The notes beneath the pieces are model-generated. The model ran no database searches and was not told where the DNA came from. It saw nothing but the letters and a program-made list of their open reading frames with translations. A program made the translations under genes and the position numbers. Below, piece after piece: positions 43,564-51,883 of a stretch of DNA of 64,000 nucleotides. Source of the DNA: Acuticoccus sp039034015 (lineage in GTDB: Bacteria; Pseudomonadota; Alphaproteobacteria; Rhizobiales; Amorphaceae); the NCBI GenBank assembly GCA_039034015.1, contig JBCCBM010000005.1:124001-188000 (forward strand). The letters run 5' to 3'. Each line of letters starts with the position of its first letter. The stretch's first letter is position 1.

Positions 43564-45567
43564 ATGCGTGTTCACCCCGTTCTGCCGGTTCTCTCGGCGC
43601 TTTTGATTGCAACGCCCGGTGTGGCGTCGGCCCAGAGTTTTGACGCCGCCGCCGCCATTGAAGGGTTTTTGACCGACACCGCACTTTTGGGTGCTGACAG
43701 CGCAACTGTCGGCAACGTCACCACCGACGGTGACACCGTCACCGCCACCGATGTCTCGATGACCTGGAGCGTCAGTTTCGAAGCGGAAGGGGACGAGGTG
43801 ACGCTGAACGCCTCTGCGTCCATCCCCAGCATGACGGTGACCGGGCTTGCGCCCACCGCAGACGGCCACCGCGCCGACGCCATTCAACTGCCCTCGCTCA
43901 AAGCGCAGATGCAGCTTGATGGCGCGCCCGACGAATTCTCGTACTCCTTCGATATCACCGACTACACGTTCGACAATGCGTCTTGGTCCACCGTCCCGCA
44001 GATTGTGGCAAACCCCGCAGCGCCCATCTCGCGCTTCGGCCCGCTCTTGGATTGGAGCATCTCCCAGTCCTATGATCGCGTGGGGATCGGCAGCCTTTCG
44101 GCCGTCATTAACACCGATGGGGACGTGCAGAACGTCTCCTACGGGGCAACCTCATTTGGCCCGGTGCGCGATGGCACGGTGGCCAACCTTGAATATCCTG
44201 CCTTTTCCGCCACCCAATCCCTGCCCGACGGCCGGGGCGTCAGCCGCCCAGTGACGTTCAACTACGGTGCCATCACCGCCCGCAACATTGATGCAAAGCC
44301 GCTCGTCCAGCTCTTCACGGGCACGGGGGATGCGACCGGCCCGGTGAATGTCACCGAGAGCATTGATATGGCCGGCTTTTCCATCACCGGCGCGGACGAC
44401 ATGACGATGTCGATGGGTCCGATGGAAATGCAAGGGTTCACCATCGACCCCACCCGTGGGCCGCTGCTCCAGCGGTTTGACTCCATCATCATCGCCGCCC
44501 TCTCCGGCCGTGAGCCGACGCCCCAAGAGGTGATCCCCCTCATCCTCGACGTTTATGCCGCCTACGGCATCGGGCGTTATGCGTTCTCCGACATTTCGTT
44601 TGCGGGCGAAGGGGTGAGCGGCTCGCTCGCCGAGTTCGCGATCGACGGGTTCAACGCCAACGGTCTGGAGCGCTTTGGCATCACCGGGTTCGACATGTCG
44701 ACCCCCGATGGCACGGGGTCCTTGGGCTCCTTCGCCATCACCGGCATCACCTTCCCCGAGCGGGAGGCGGCGATGAACGCGACCATGGCCTCCATGCTTG
44801 GCGCGCCCTTCTCGCTGGATATGCTGGCCGCATTCCCCACCGTGGGCGGCCTTTCCATCGAAGGCCTGAACGTGGACAGCGAAGACGCCAGCAGCGGTGG
44901 CCCGCTCGCCCTTGGCCGGTTCGCGGTGGAGCTCGGCGGTTACATCTCCGCGTTCCCCACCCAGCTGTCCATCGCGCTCGAAGGTCTCAACATGCCCGCC
45001 GAGCTTTTGGATGACCCGCAGGCCACCGCCATTGTGTCGGCGCTGGGCGCCAACCCCATCCAGGCCGACGGGGCGGTGAACCTTGCCTGGTCGGAGGCGA
45101 CCGGTGACGTCACGCTCACGAAGGATGTTTCGGTCCGCAGCGTCGGCGCGTTGACCGCCCGCGCCGCCCTTGCCGGGATCCCGCGGTTCATCTTCGAAAA
45201 CCCCGCGCGGGCGCAGGAAGCGCTGGCGACGGCGGCGATCGGCGGCGTCGAGGTCAAATTTAACGATGAGGGCGTGACCCCGTTCCTCCTTGGCATGATG
45301 GCCCAGCAGTCGGGCGTTGATGCAAACCAGCTGGCGGCGGGGCTTGCGCAGCAGGTGGCCTTCCAGGTGTCGGCGCTCACGGGCGACCAAAATCTTGGCC
45401 AAACGCTCTCCAACACGCTCACCACCTATCTTGGTGATCCGCAGTCGCTCACCATTGCGGCGGACCCCGGCGCGCCCGTCCCGGTTGCGCAAATCCTGGG
45501 TGCGGCGATGACGGCACCGGCGCAGATCTTCTCGATCCTCAACCTCACCGTCGTTGCCAACCAGTAA
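43564..45567 (+). CDS. Large secreted protein of unknown function (667 residues)
   Basis: ATG 43564 opens a signal peptide (MRVHPVLPVLSALLIATPGVASAQ), so the mature protein of about 643 residues is periplasmic or exported. It is acidic, with almost no Cys and many short beta-prone repeats of the form GxxxxFxIxG (GSLAEFAIDGFNANGLERFG, GSLGSFAITGITF, GRFAVELGGY), ending in a hydrophobic AAMTAPAQIFSILNLTVVAN. I do not recognise a family with confidence; weak similarity in style to proteins annotated only as hypothetical in Hyphomicrobiales is all I can offer. A perfect hairpin follows its stop. Confidence 0.8.
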   Translation: MRVHPVLPVLSALLIATPGVASAQSFDAAAAIEGFLTDTALLGADSATVGNVTTDGDTVTATDVSMTWSVSFEAEGDEVTLNASASIPSMTVTGLAPTADGHRADAIQLPSLKAQMQLDGAPDEFSYSFDITDYTFDNASWSTVPQIVANPAAPISRFGPLLDWSISQSYDRVGIGSLSAVINTDGDVQNVSYGATSFGPVRDGTVANLEYPAFSATQSLPDGRGVSRPVTFNYGAITARNIDAKPLVQLFTGTGDATGPVNVTESIDMAGFSITGADDMTMSMGPMEMQGFTIDPTRGPLLQRFDSIIIAALSGREPTPQEVIPLILDVYAAYGIGRYAFSDISFAGEGVSGSLAEFAIDGFNANGLERFGITGFDMSTPDGTGSLGSFAITGITFPEREAAMNATMASMLGAPFSLDMLAAFPTVGGLSIEGLNVDSEDASSGGPLALGRFAVELGGYISAFPTQLSIALEGLNMPAELLDDPQATAIVSALGANPIQADGAVNLAWSEATGDVTLTKDVSVRSVGALTARAALAGIPRFIFENPARAQEALATAAIGGVEVKFNDEGVTPFLLGMMAQQSGVDANQLAAGLAQQVAFQVSALTGDQNLGQTLSNTLTTYLGDPQSLTIAADPGAPVPVAQILGAAMTAPAQIFSILNLTVVANQ

Positions 45568-46543
45568 CGACGAACGGTCCCGCAGCCCGCTGCGGGACCG
45601 CCCTTGGCTCCTGCCCGTCGCAGCGGGCCTTTCCGGTGCGGCGCTTTCCGGTGCGGCCCTGTGGTGGCAGGAGGCGCGGCGCGCCGAGGCGCTCTTGCAG
45701 CGTTTTCCCCCACTCGGCCGGTTTGTGGCTGCGCGGCATCCCGTCCACATCACCGACGCTGGCCGCGGCCCACCGGTCCTCATCATCCACGGCGTCGGCG
45801 GATCGCTGTACGATTTTGCAGCCTCCCCGCTGCCCGCGCGCCTCTCACGCCACAGACGCGTCATCATGCTCGACCGGCCGGGCTACGGCCATTCGCGCCC
45901 CGGCCCCCCGCCTTCGCTCGATGAGAGCGCCGCACTCTTCGGCGCCGTTCTCGACGCGTGCGGCGTGGCGGCCGCACACGTGGTGGGTCACTCCTTCGGC
46001 GCGCTCCTGGCGCTTGGCTTTTCGGCCCTCTCGCCAGAGCGGGTGACAGGCCTCACGCTGTTGAACGGCCTGCTGCGCCCCGGCGCGCCGCTGGTGGACG
46101 TTGTGGCGATGTCCCCGCGCATCCCGCTCCTGGCCGACATCGGCGGCGCAACCGTCAGCCCCCCCGTCGCGCGCCTCACCTGGCCGGTTCTGATGGGCGC
46201 CATGTTTGAGCCCTGCCCCGTCCCGCCGGGCTATGAGGGGGGCGCGGCCTACCACCTCTCCCTCACGCCAAGCGCCATCGCGACCGCAACGGCCGAGGTG
46301 CGCGCCGCGAACCGCCTCACCGCCGAGGCCGCCCATCTCGCGCCCCACGTGCGCGCGCCGATCACGGTGATCTGCGGCGAGAGCGACCGCGTGTGCCCTG
46401 CCTTCTCCCAATCAATTGCGTTTGCGACAAACCGGCCGGGCACACGGCTCATCACGGTGCCGGGCGTTGGCCACATGATCCACCACGCCGCCGCGGACGA
46501 GATTGCGATGGCGGTTTTTGCAAGCGCGGCCGGGCGGCGCTAA
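45554..46543 (+). CDS. Membrane-anchored alpha/beta hydrolase
   Basis: The 329-residue product starts with a hydrophobic anchor (WLLPVAAGLSGAALSGAALWW), then an alpha/beta-hydrolase fold: LIIHGVGGSLYDF, LDRPGYGHSRP, the nucleophile elbow VVGHSFGALLAL, an acid in ICGESDRVCPAF and the His in PGVGHMIHH. The only upstream start in frame is TTG 45554, which overlaps the end of the preceding gene by 14 bp; the start is therefore uncertain. Codons for the LSGAA pair are a 15-bp tandem duplication (45630-45659). The substrate is unknown. Confidence 0.82.
   Translation: MPTSNDERSRSPLRDRPWLLPVAAGLSGAALSGAALWWQEARRAEALLQRFPPLGRFVAARHPVHITDAGRGPPVLIIHGVGGSLYDFAASPLPARLSRHRRVIMLDRPGYGHSRPGPPPSLDESAALFGAVLDACGVAAAHVVGHSFGALLALGFSALSPERVTGLTLLNGLLRPGAPLVDVVAMSPRIPLLADIGGATVSPPVARLTWPVLMGAMFEPCPVPPGYEGGAAYHLSLTPSAIATATAEVRAANRLTAEAAHLAPHVRAPITVICGESDRVCPAFSQSIAFATNRPGTRLITVPGVGHMIHHAAADEIAMAVFASAAGRR
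45575..45600. other. Perfect 11-bp hairpin after the 667-residue gene
   Basis: CGGTCCCGCAG (45575-45585), loop CCCG, and CTGCGGGACCG (45590-45600) form a perfect stem just after the stop of the secreted-protein gene. No T-tract follows, so it is not a standard intrinsic terminator. It also lies inside the first codons of the downstream hydrolase if that starts at TTG 45554, and could attenuate or protect the transcript. Confidence 0.6.
45630..45659 (+). repeat. 15-bp tandem duplication in a hydrolase anchor
   Basis: TTTCCGGTGCGGCGC (45630-45644) is followed at once by TTTCCGGTGCGGCCC (45645-45659). They differ at one base and encode a doubled LSGAA in the membrane anchor. The duplication is in frame and probably neutral. 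Confidence 0.75.
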
Positions 46544-46569
46544 CGTTGCGTAATGCGCATGGTGTTGTT

Positions 46570-46857
46570 GTGATTCCAGCCCTTCTCCTCGCCTGGCTCA
46601 TTGTTGTGAACCTTCTGGGCGGGGCCATTTTTGTTGCCGACAAGCGGGCGGCGGTGGCCGACCGGCGCCGTGTGCCCGAACGCACGCTCCTGGCGCTGGC
46701 GGCGGCGGGGGCGTCGCCGGCGATGCTCGTTCTGTCGTCAAAAATTCGGCACAAAACCCGCAAGCAGCCCTTTCGCGGACTGTTGTTTGCGATTGTGGCG
46801 GTTCAGGTTGTGGCGATCGTTGTCCTTGCGCGTGCGCTTGTCACCGGGCTCGTGTAG
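46570..46857 (+). CDS. DUF1294 family small membrane protein
   Basis: A GTG at 46570 opens 95 residues with three hydrophobic segments. The DUF1294 pattern is ADKRAAVADRRRVPERTLLALAAAGASPAM, then KIRHKTRKQPFRGLL. The function is unknown; relatives are small inner-membrane proteins sometimes fused to a cold-shock domain, which is not present here. It starts 26 bp after the hydrolase stop and lies 37 bp before the PfkB gene, all on the plus strand. Confidence 0.82.
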   Translation: MIPALLLAWLIVVNLLGGAIFVADKRAAVADRRRVPERTLLALAAAGASPAMLVLSSKIRHKTRKQPFRGLLFAIVAVQVVAIVVLARALVTGLV

Positions 46858-46894
46858 ACCACCGCCGCCACCCTCGAACTTGGAGATTTTTGCC

Positions 46895-47788
46895 ATGGAG
46901 GCTCTCTTCATCGGCCACGCGTATATCGACATCACCTTCATCGCCGACCAATTGCCGACGGGCGACGAGAAGACGATTGCGCGCGACTATGCCGTCGCCT
47001 TCGGGGGCAACGCGACCACCTCCGCGTTTTGCGCCGCAAAGCTTGGCCTGAAAAGCGACCTTTTGTGCCAACAGGCGGACGATTGGCTCTCGCGCATGTT
47101 TTTGGAGATGGCGTCCCGGGCGGGCGTTTCGGTCCATGGGCGCAAGGTGAGCGAGGCGTCGCTCTCCTTCATCATGCCCAAGGACGGCAAACGCGCCATC
47201 GTGCGCTGCCGGGACGATGAGTTCCTCCACCCCTTCCCCACCCTCAACCTTGAGGGTGTGCGCGGCCTCCACGTGGACGGCCACATGGCAGACGCTGCGA
47301 TCCACTACGCCAAGGAGTGTCGCGAGCGGGGCGCCCTCACCTCGCTCGACGGCGGCTCGGCCCGGCGCACCACGGACGCGCTCTTAGAATTCATCGACGT
47401 TGCGGTGGTGTCGGAGCGCATGTGCGAGCAGATGCAATTGAACCCCCTCGCCATGCTCGACTATTTGCGCAGCAAGGGCTGCAAGGTGGGCGCAGTGACG
47501 CTGGGTGAGCGCGGGCTCGTTTGGTTTGAGGGCAAGGCGGACTCGCAGACGATGCCCGCCCTCAATGTGCCGAAGGAGCATGTGATCGACACGTCCGGCG
47601 CGGGCGACGTCTTCCACGGCGCCTATTTCCAATCTGCCGTTGCCAACCCTGACGCCCCTTTTAGCGTGCACTTTGATTTTGCACGCGCGGCGAGTGCGTT
47701 TGCCGTCCAGCGGCTCGGCAACGAGGCCTCGCTGCCGTCGCTTGCCGACATTGAGGCCATCCGCGGCAGCCTGCGCGAGGCGGCCTAA
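46895..47788 (+). CDS. PfkB-family carbohydrate/nucleoside kinase
   Basis: This 297-residue cytoplasmic ribokinase-fold enzyme starts at ATG 46895, with TTGGAG upstream. It has the N-terminal GHAYIDITF, the substrate-side FGGNATTSAFCAAKLG and the catalytic DTSGAGDVFHGAY (Asp238 is the expected base). It ends 4 bp inside the convergent nucleoside-type ABC permease gene. That proximity makes a nucleoside or sugar derived from nucleosides a plausible substrate, but this is inference from context. Confidence 0.88.
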   Translation: MEALFIGHAYIDITFIADQLPTGDEKTIARDYAVAFGGNATTSAFCAAKLGLKSDLLCQQADDWLSRMFLEMASRAGVSVHGRKVSEASLSFIMPKDGKRAIVRCRDDEFLHPFPTLNLEGVRGLHVDGHMADAAIHYAKECRERGALTSLDGGSARRTTDALLEFIDVAVVSERMCEQMQLNPLAMLDYLRSKGCKVGAVTLGERGLVWFEGKADSQTMPALNVPKEHVIDTSGAGDVFHGAYFQSAVANPDAPFSVHFDFARAASAFAVQRLGNEASLPSLADIEAIRGSLREAA

Positions 47789-48768
47789 CGGTCTTTCACA
47801 TAAGGAACCGAGAGGGCGCGCGGCGGGATGGCGCGCCCGAAGAAGCCCGCCAGCAGGATGACGGTGAGGACGTACGGCGCCGTCAGGATTACATCGACCG
47901 GGATCTGGCCGATGCCGGGCAGCTCGACGTTGGAGAGGCGCGCGGCGGTGCTTTCCATGGCGCCGAAGAGGAGGCACGCAAAGAGCGTCGGCACAGGCCG
48001 CCATTTGCCGAAAATGAGTGCGGCGAGGGCGATGTAGCCTTTGCCGGCGCTCATCTCGCGCACGAAGCCGCCGCCTTGCGCGGTGGAGAGGTACGCGCCC
48101 GCAAGGCCGCACAAAACGCCCGCGATGATGACGGCGCGGTAGCGCAGCCAGGCCACGGAGTAGCCGGCCGAATCGACGGCTTCGGGCGCCTCGCCCACCG
48201 CGCGCATCCGAAGGCCAAAGCTTGTGGCAAAGAGGACGAACGCTGCCGCGGGCACCGCCAAAAGCGCCAGGTAAACCAAGAGGTTGTGGCCTGACAGCGC
48301 GGTCTCATAAAATGTGCCGAAGAAGGGGATCGCGCTCACCGCGTCGGCGCCCGGAAGATCGATGGGCTGGAACCGCTCCGACTGGGCAAGGGGCGGCGAT
48401 TGCCCGCCTTGGGAGAAAAGCGCAATGCCGAGAACCACCGTGAGCCCGGACGCCAAAATGTTGATCGCAACGCCCGACACGATCTGATCGCCCCGGTGGG
48501 TGATGCACGCAAAGCCGTGGATGAGCGCCAACGCCACCGACGCGCCCACCGCCGCTGCGAGGCCAACCACAGGCGAACCAGAAAGGGTCGCGGCGGCAGC
48601 CGCAGCAAACGCGCCCATCAGCATCTTGCCCTCAAGGCCGATGTCGACGACGCCCGCGCGCTCGGAAAACATGCCCGCCATGGCGCACAGGATGAGGGGC
48701 GCGGCGAGGCGCAGCGTGCTCGCCAAGATCTGCATGGCGTCGAGGAAGATGTCTTCCGCGCCGCTCAT
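47785..48768 (-). CDS. Nucleoside-type ABC transporter permease 2
   Basis: The 327-residue permease belongs to the branched-chain/nucleoside uptake family (BPD_transp_2): the N-terminal GVVDIGLEGKMLMGAF, the conserved RAVGEAPEAVDSAGYSV and AGAYLSTAQGG. It overlaps the other permease gene by four bases (ATGA). With the ATPase and the BMP binding protein it forms a complete importer, probably of purine nucleosides, as in the YufO-YufP-YufQ/NupABC type. Confidence 0.9.
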   Translation of the reverse strand: MSGAEDIFLDAMQILASTLRLAAPLILCAMAGMFSERAGVVDIGLEGKMLMGAFAAAAAATLSGSPVVGLAAAVGASVALALIHGFACITHRGDQIVSGVAINILASGLTVVLGIALFSQGGQSPPLAQSERFQPIDLPGADAVSAIPFFGTFYETALSGHNLLVYLALLAVPAAAFVLFATSFGLRMRAVGEAPEAVDSAGYSVAWLRYRAVIIAGVLCGLAGAYLSTAQGGGFVREMSAGKGYIALAALIFGKWRPVPTLFACLLFGAMESTAARLSNVELPGIGQIPVDVILTAPYVLTVILLAGFFGRAIPPRALSVPYVKDR

Positions 48769-49874
48769 GGTGCCGGCCTCACGCGCGGCGCTCTCGCAAA
48801 AAGCCGCCCAAGGGGGGCGTGGAGCATATACGCCAGCGCGCCGGAAAAGAGGATGATGAGACCTTGGATCACAAAGACCATCTCGCGGTCGATGGAGCGG
48901 AACTCGAACGAAAGCTCCGCCCCGCCCTGGTAAAGCGCACCGAAGAGAAGGCTGGCAAGCACGATGCCGAAGGGGTGCGAGCGGCCCATCAGCGCCACCG
49001 CGATGCCCGTAAAGCCGTAGCCGGACGTGAAGCCGATCAGGAGTTTTTCCTGCGCGCCGAGAACGTCGTTGATGGCCATCAGGCCCGCGAGCGCGCCCGA
49101 CAGCGCCATGGTGAGGATGATCATGCGCGGCACGTCGACGCCGGCGTAACGGGCAGCGGGCTCACTTTGGCCGAGCGTTCTGAGGCGATAGCCGTAGGGC
49201 GTGCGCCAGACGAGCACCCAGACGAACACGCACGCCAAAAGCGCCACGATGATGGACACGTTGAGCGGTGAGGACGCCATGTCAAAGCCCAGCGCACGGG
49301 CGATTTCGTGCACTTTTGGGAGGGTTGCCTCGTCGGCAAAATCGCGGGTTTGGGGCGTTGATTGGCCGGGGCGGATGAGGGGGCCGGCGAGCAGCCCCAC
49401 AAGCACGCCCGCCGCGATGAAATTGAACATGATCGTGGTGATGACAACGTGGCTGCCGCGGGTTGCCTGCAAGAAGCCCGGCAAAAACGCCCAGCCGGCG
49501 CCGAACGCGGCCGCCGCCATGATCGCAAGGGGGATGACGATGAGGCCCGGGATGAAGGGGTCGAGCGCGAGGCACACCAGCGCTGCGCCAAGCCCGCCGA
49601 TGGCCGCTTGCCCCTCGCCGCCGATGTTGAAGAGCCGGGCCTGGAAGGCGAGCGCCACGGCAAGCCCGGTGAAGATGAAGTTGGTGGTGTAGTAAAGCGT
49701 GTAGCCAAGGCTGCCGGGGAAGATGAACGCGCCCTCCACCATGACGCGCAGCGCACGAAACGGGTTCTCGCCGATGAGGGCGACCACGACGCCCGCAACG
49801 CCGAGCGCCATCATGAGGTTGAGGATCGGGATGAGGCCAAGGTCCACCCAGCGGGGCAAGTTGCGTGCGCTCAT
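48765..49874 (-). CDS. Nucleoside-type ABC transporter permease 1
   Basis: This 369-residue membrane protein is homologous in layout to the other permease but longer at the N-terminus. Typical stretches are LFNIGGEGQAAIGGLGAALV, GSHVVITTIMFNFIAAG and TLGQSEPAARYAGVDVPRMI. It starts at ATG 49874, overlapping the ATPase stop by four bases. It pairs with the following permease as the transmembrane heterodimer of the importer. Confidence 0.9.
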   Translation of the reverse strand: MSARNLPRWVDLGLIPILNLMMALGVAGVVVALIGENPFRALRVMVEGAFIFPGSLGYTLYYTTNFIFTGLAVALAFQARLFNIGGEGQAAIGGLGAALVCLALDPFIPGLIVIPLAIMAAAAFGAGWAFLPGFLQATRGSHVVITTIMFNFIAAGVLVGLLAGPLIRPGQSTPQTRDFADEATLPKVHEIARALGFDMASSPLNVSIIVALLACVFVWVLVWRTPYGYRLRTLGQSEPAARYAGVDVPRMIILTMALSGALAGLMAINDVLGAQEKLLIGFTSGYGFTGIAVALMGRSHPFGIVLASLLFGALYQGGAELSFEFRSIDREMVFVIQGLIILFSGALAYMLHAPLGRLFARAPRVRPAP

Positions 49875-51415
49875 GATGCCAAACGTTCCGCCGCGGCCGC
49901 GCCCGAAATGCCGGCCATCATGAGGCCAACGTGCTGGCGGTCGGCGTTGGCGCCGGAGACTTCGCCCACAATGCGCCCGCCGTTCAGCGCGATGATGCGG
50001 TCTGAGAGCGCCAAGATTTCATCAAGCTCCACCGAGACGAGGAGGATCGCACAGCCTTTTTCGCGCAGATCAAGGAGCTGTTTGTGGATGAATTCGATGG
50101 CGCCGATGTCGACCCCCCGTGTCGGCTGGCCCACCAGCAGGATTTTTGGGTTGGCGCCGTGCTCGCGCGCAAGGACCAGCTTTTGCTGGTTGCCGCCCGA
50201 AAAGCCCGCCGCGCGCAGGCGTGGGTCGGGCGGGCGCACATCAAAGCGCGTCATGAGGTCGGCGCAGCGTTGCAGCATGCCTTTTCGGCGCAACAGCCAG
50301 CGCCGCCGGCCCCGGGCATGGCGCAGATAGCCGAGAACGGCGTTCTCGCTCATCTGGAAGGGGAGCACGAGGCCCTCGCGCCGGCGATCTTCGGGCACAT
50401 GGGCAACGCCAAGGCGACGCATGGCCCGCGGGTCGGCGGGCTTGTCGGCCGTGATGGTCCGCCCGCCGACGGTGATTGCGCCGGCTGAGGGGGCGGCAAG
50501 CCCCGCAAGCACCGCCAAAAGCTCCGACTGCCCGTTCCCCGCAACGCCGGCAACGCCCACAATTTCGCCCGCGCGCAACGTGAGCGACACGTCCGACAGG
50601 CGCGCCGTGCCCGACTGGTCGCGCACCGTGAGGCCGGTTGTCTCCAAAACCGCGGTGTCGCCGGCGTGGGCGGTCTCGTTGCGCACGTGGGCAACGGTGC
50701 GGCCGACCATCAGCTCGGCAAGCTCTTCGCGCGTGGTCTCTGACGTTTTGCGATGGGCGACCATCTTGCCCTGGCGCATCACCGAGACATTGTCGGTGAC
50801 GGCCATGATCTCGCGCAGCTTGTGCGTGATGAGGATGATCGTCACGCCCTGCTTTTTCAGGACGTGAAGGCTTTCAAACATCTGGTCGGTTTCGTCGGGC
50901 GTCAAAACCCCGGTCGGTTCATCCAAGATGAGGATGCGCCCGCCCGAAATCAGCGCCTTGATGATTTCGACCCGCTGCTGGAGCCCCACCGCAAGCTCTT
51001 CAATCACCGCATCGGGTGCCACATGGAGCCCGTAGGACGCCTGAACTTCGCCAAGTTTTTCGAGCACTTCGCCGCGGCTTGCTTTGAGCAGCGGCGTTTT
51101 GGCGAGGAGCAGCATCAGGTTTTCGACGACCGTGAAGTTGGGCACCAGCATAAAATGCTGGTGGACCATGCCGATGCCGTTTTGGATGGCATCGGCGCTG
51201 GAGGTCATCTTGATGGGCTTGCCGAAGAGGGCAATCTCGCCGTCATCGGCGCGGTAGTGTCCTGACAAGATGGAGACGAGCGTTGACTTTCCCGCGCCAT
51301 TTTCGCCGATGATGCCGTGGATGGTGCCGGGGGCGACGGTGAGGTCCACACGGTCGTTGGCGCGGACGGCGCCGAACGTTTTGCAGATGCCGGTCAGCTG
51401 GATGGCAGGCGTCAA
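49871..51415 (-). CDS. Nucleoside-type ABC transporter ATP-binding protein (two ABC domains)
   Basis: The 514-residue ATPase has two fused nucleotide-binding domains. The first has Walker A GENGAGKST near residue 37, LAVGLQQRVEIIKAL and LILDEPTGVLTPDE. The second has a degenerate P-loop (AGVAGNGQSELLAV) and FSGGNQQKLVLARE, as usual in sugar and nucleoside importers of this class. The start is TTG 51415, overlapping the VOC stop as TTGA; conserved sequence begins at once (PAIQLTGICKTFG). Confidence 0.92.
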   Translation of the reverse strand: MTPAIQLTGICKTFGAVRANDRVDLTVAPGTIHGIIGENGAGKSTLVSILSGHYRADDGEIALFGKPIKMTSSADAIQNGIGMVHQHFMLVPNFTVVENLMLLLAKTPLLKASRGEVLEKLGEVQASYGLHVAPDAVIEELAVGLQQRVEIIKALISGGRILILDEPTGVLTPDETDQMFESLHVLKKQGVTIILITHKLREIMAVTDNVSVMRQGKMVAHRKTSETTREELAELMVGRTVAHVRNETAHAGDTAVLETTGLTVRDQSGTARLSDVSLTLRAGEIVGVAGVAGNGQSELLAVLAGLAAPSAGAITVGGRTITADKPADPRAMRRLGVAHVPEDRRREGLVLPFQMSENAVLGYLRHARGRRRWLLRRKGMLQRCADLMTRFDVRPPDPRLRAAGFSGGNQQKLVLAREHGANPKILLVGQPTRGVDIGAIEFIHKQLLDLREKGCAILLVSVELDEILALSDRIIALNGGRIVGEVSGANADRQHVGLMMAGISGAAAAERLAS

Positions 51416-51879
51416 GGGTTTGGCCTCGCGGCCACCAGTTCGACCATATTGCCCTCAGGATCGTGGGTGAAAATGCCGCGCCAGCCGACCCAGTCGAAGT
51501 CGACAACGTGGAACGCTTGGCCGATGCGCGCGAACCAAGCCTTGATCTGCGTTTGATCGTCGAGGGTGACGGCAAGGGCGATGTGGTGGAGGGGCCCTGC
51601 CCGGTGGCGCGCGCCGTCATGGGGCGGAAGCTCGGCGTCTTGCGGGAAAAGGGCGAGCACCTGCCGGTGGCCGCCAAAACTTGGGCCAAGATCGAAGAAC
51701 ACGATGGTGCCCAGCGGCGGCCGCGGGCGCTCGGCAAACACGTTCAAGCCGATCACATCGCGATAGAACGCGGTTTGCCGCGCGACATCGGCGCAGCGCA
51801 CCGCAATTTCACCCAGCGCCCTGGGCGAAAAGCCGCGGCGGTCAGACGCCGCCGCGGCATGGGTCAAAACCGCATCCAC
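51412..51879 (-). CDS. VOC (glyoxalase/bleomycin-resistance fold) protein
   Basis: From GTG 51879 the product is 155 residues with two beta-alpha-beta-beta-beta modules: LGEIAVRCADVARQTAFYRD and GPLHHIALAVTLDDQTQIKA, ending FTHDPEGNMVELVA. The metal-ligand-like positions (Glu, His, Glu) are present, so it could be a metal-dependent dioxygenase or lyase. Longer readings extend antisense or into the BMP gene. It lies between the BMP binding protein (4 bp gap) and the ATPase (4 bp overlap), so it is fully embedded in a nucleoside-importer operon. Confidence 0.82.
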   Translation of the reverse strand: MDAVLTHAAAASDRRGFSPRALGEIAVRCADVARQTAFYRDVIGLNVFAERPRPPLGTIVFFDLGPSFGGHRQVLALFPQDAELPPHDGARHRAGPLHHIALAVTLDDQTQIKAWFARIGQAFHVVDFDWVGWRGIFTHDPEGNMVELVAARPNP

Positions 51880-51883
51880 CCGG

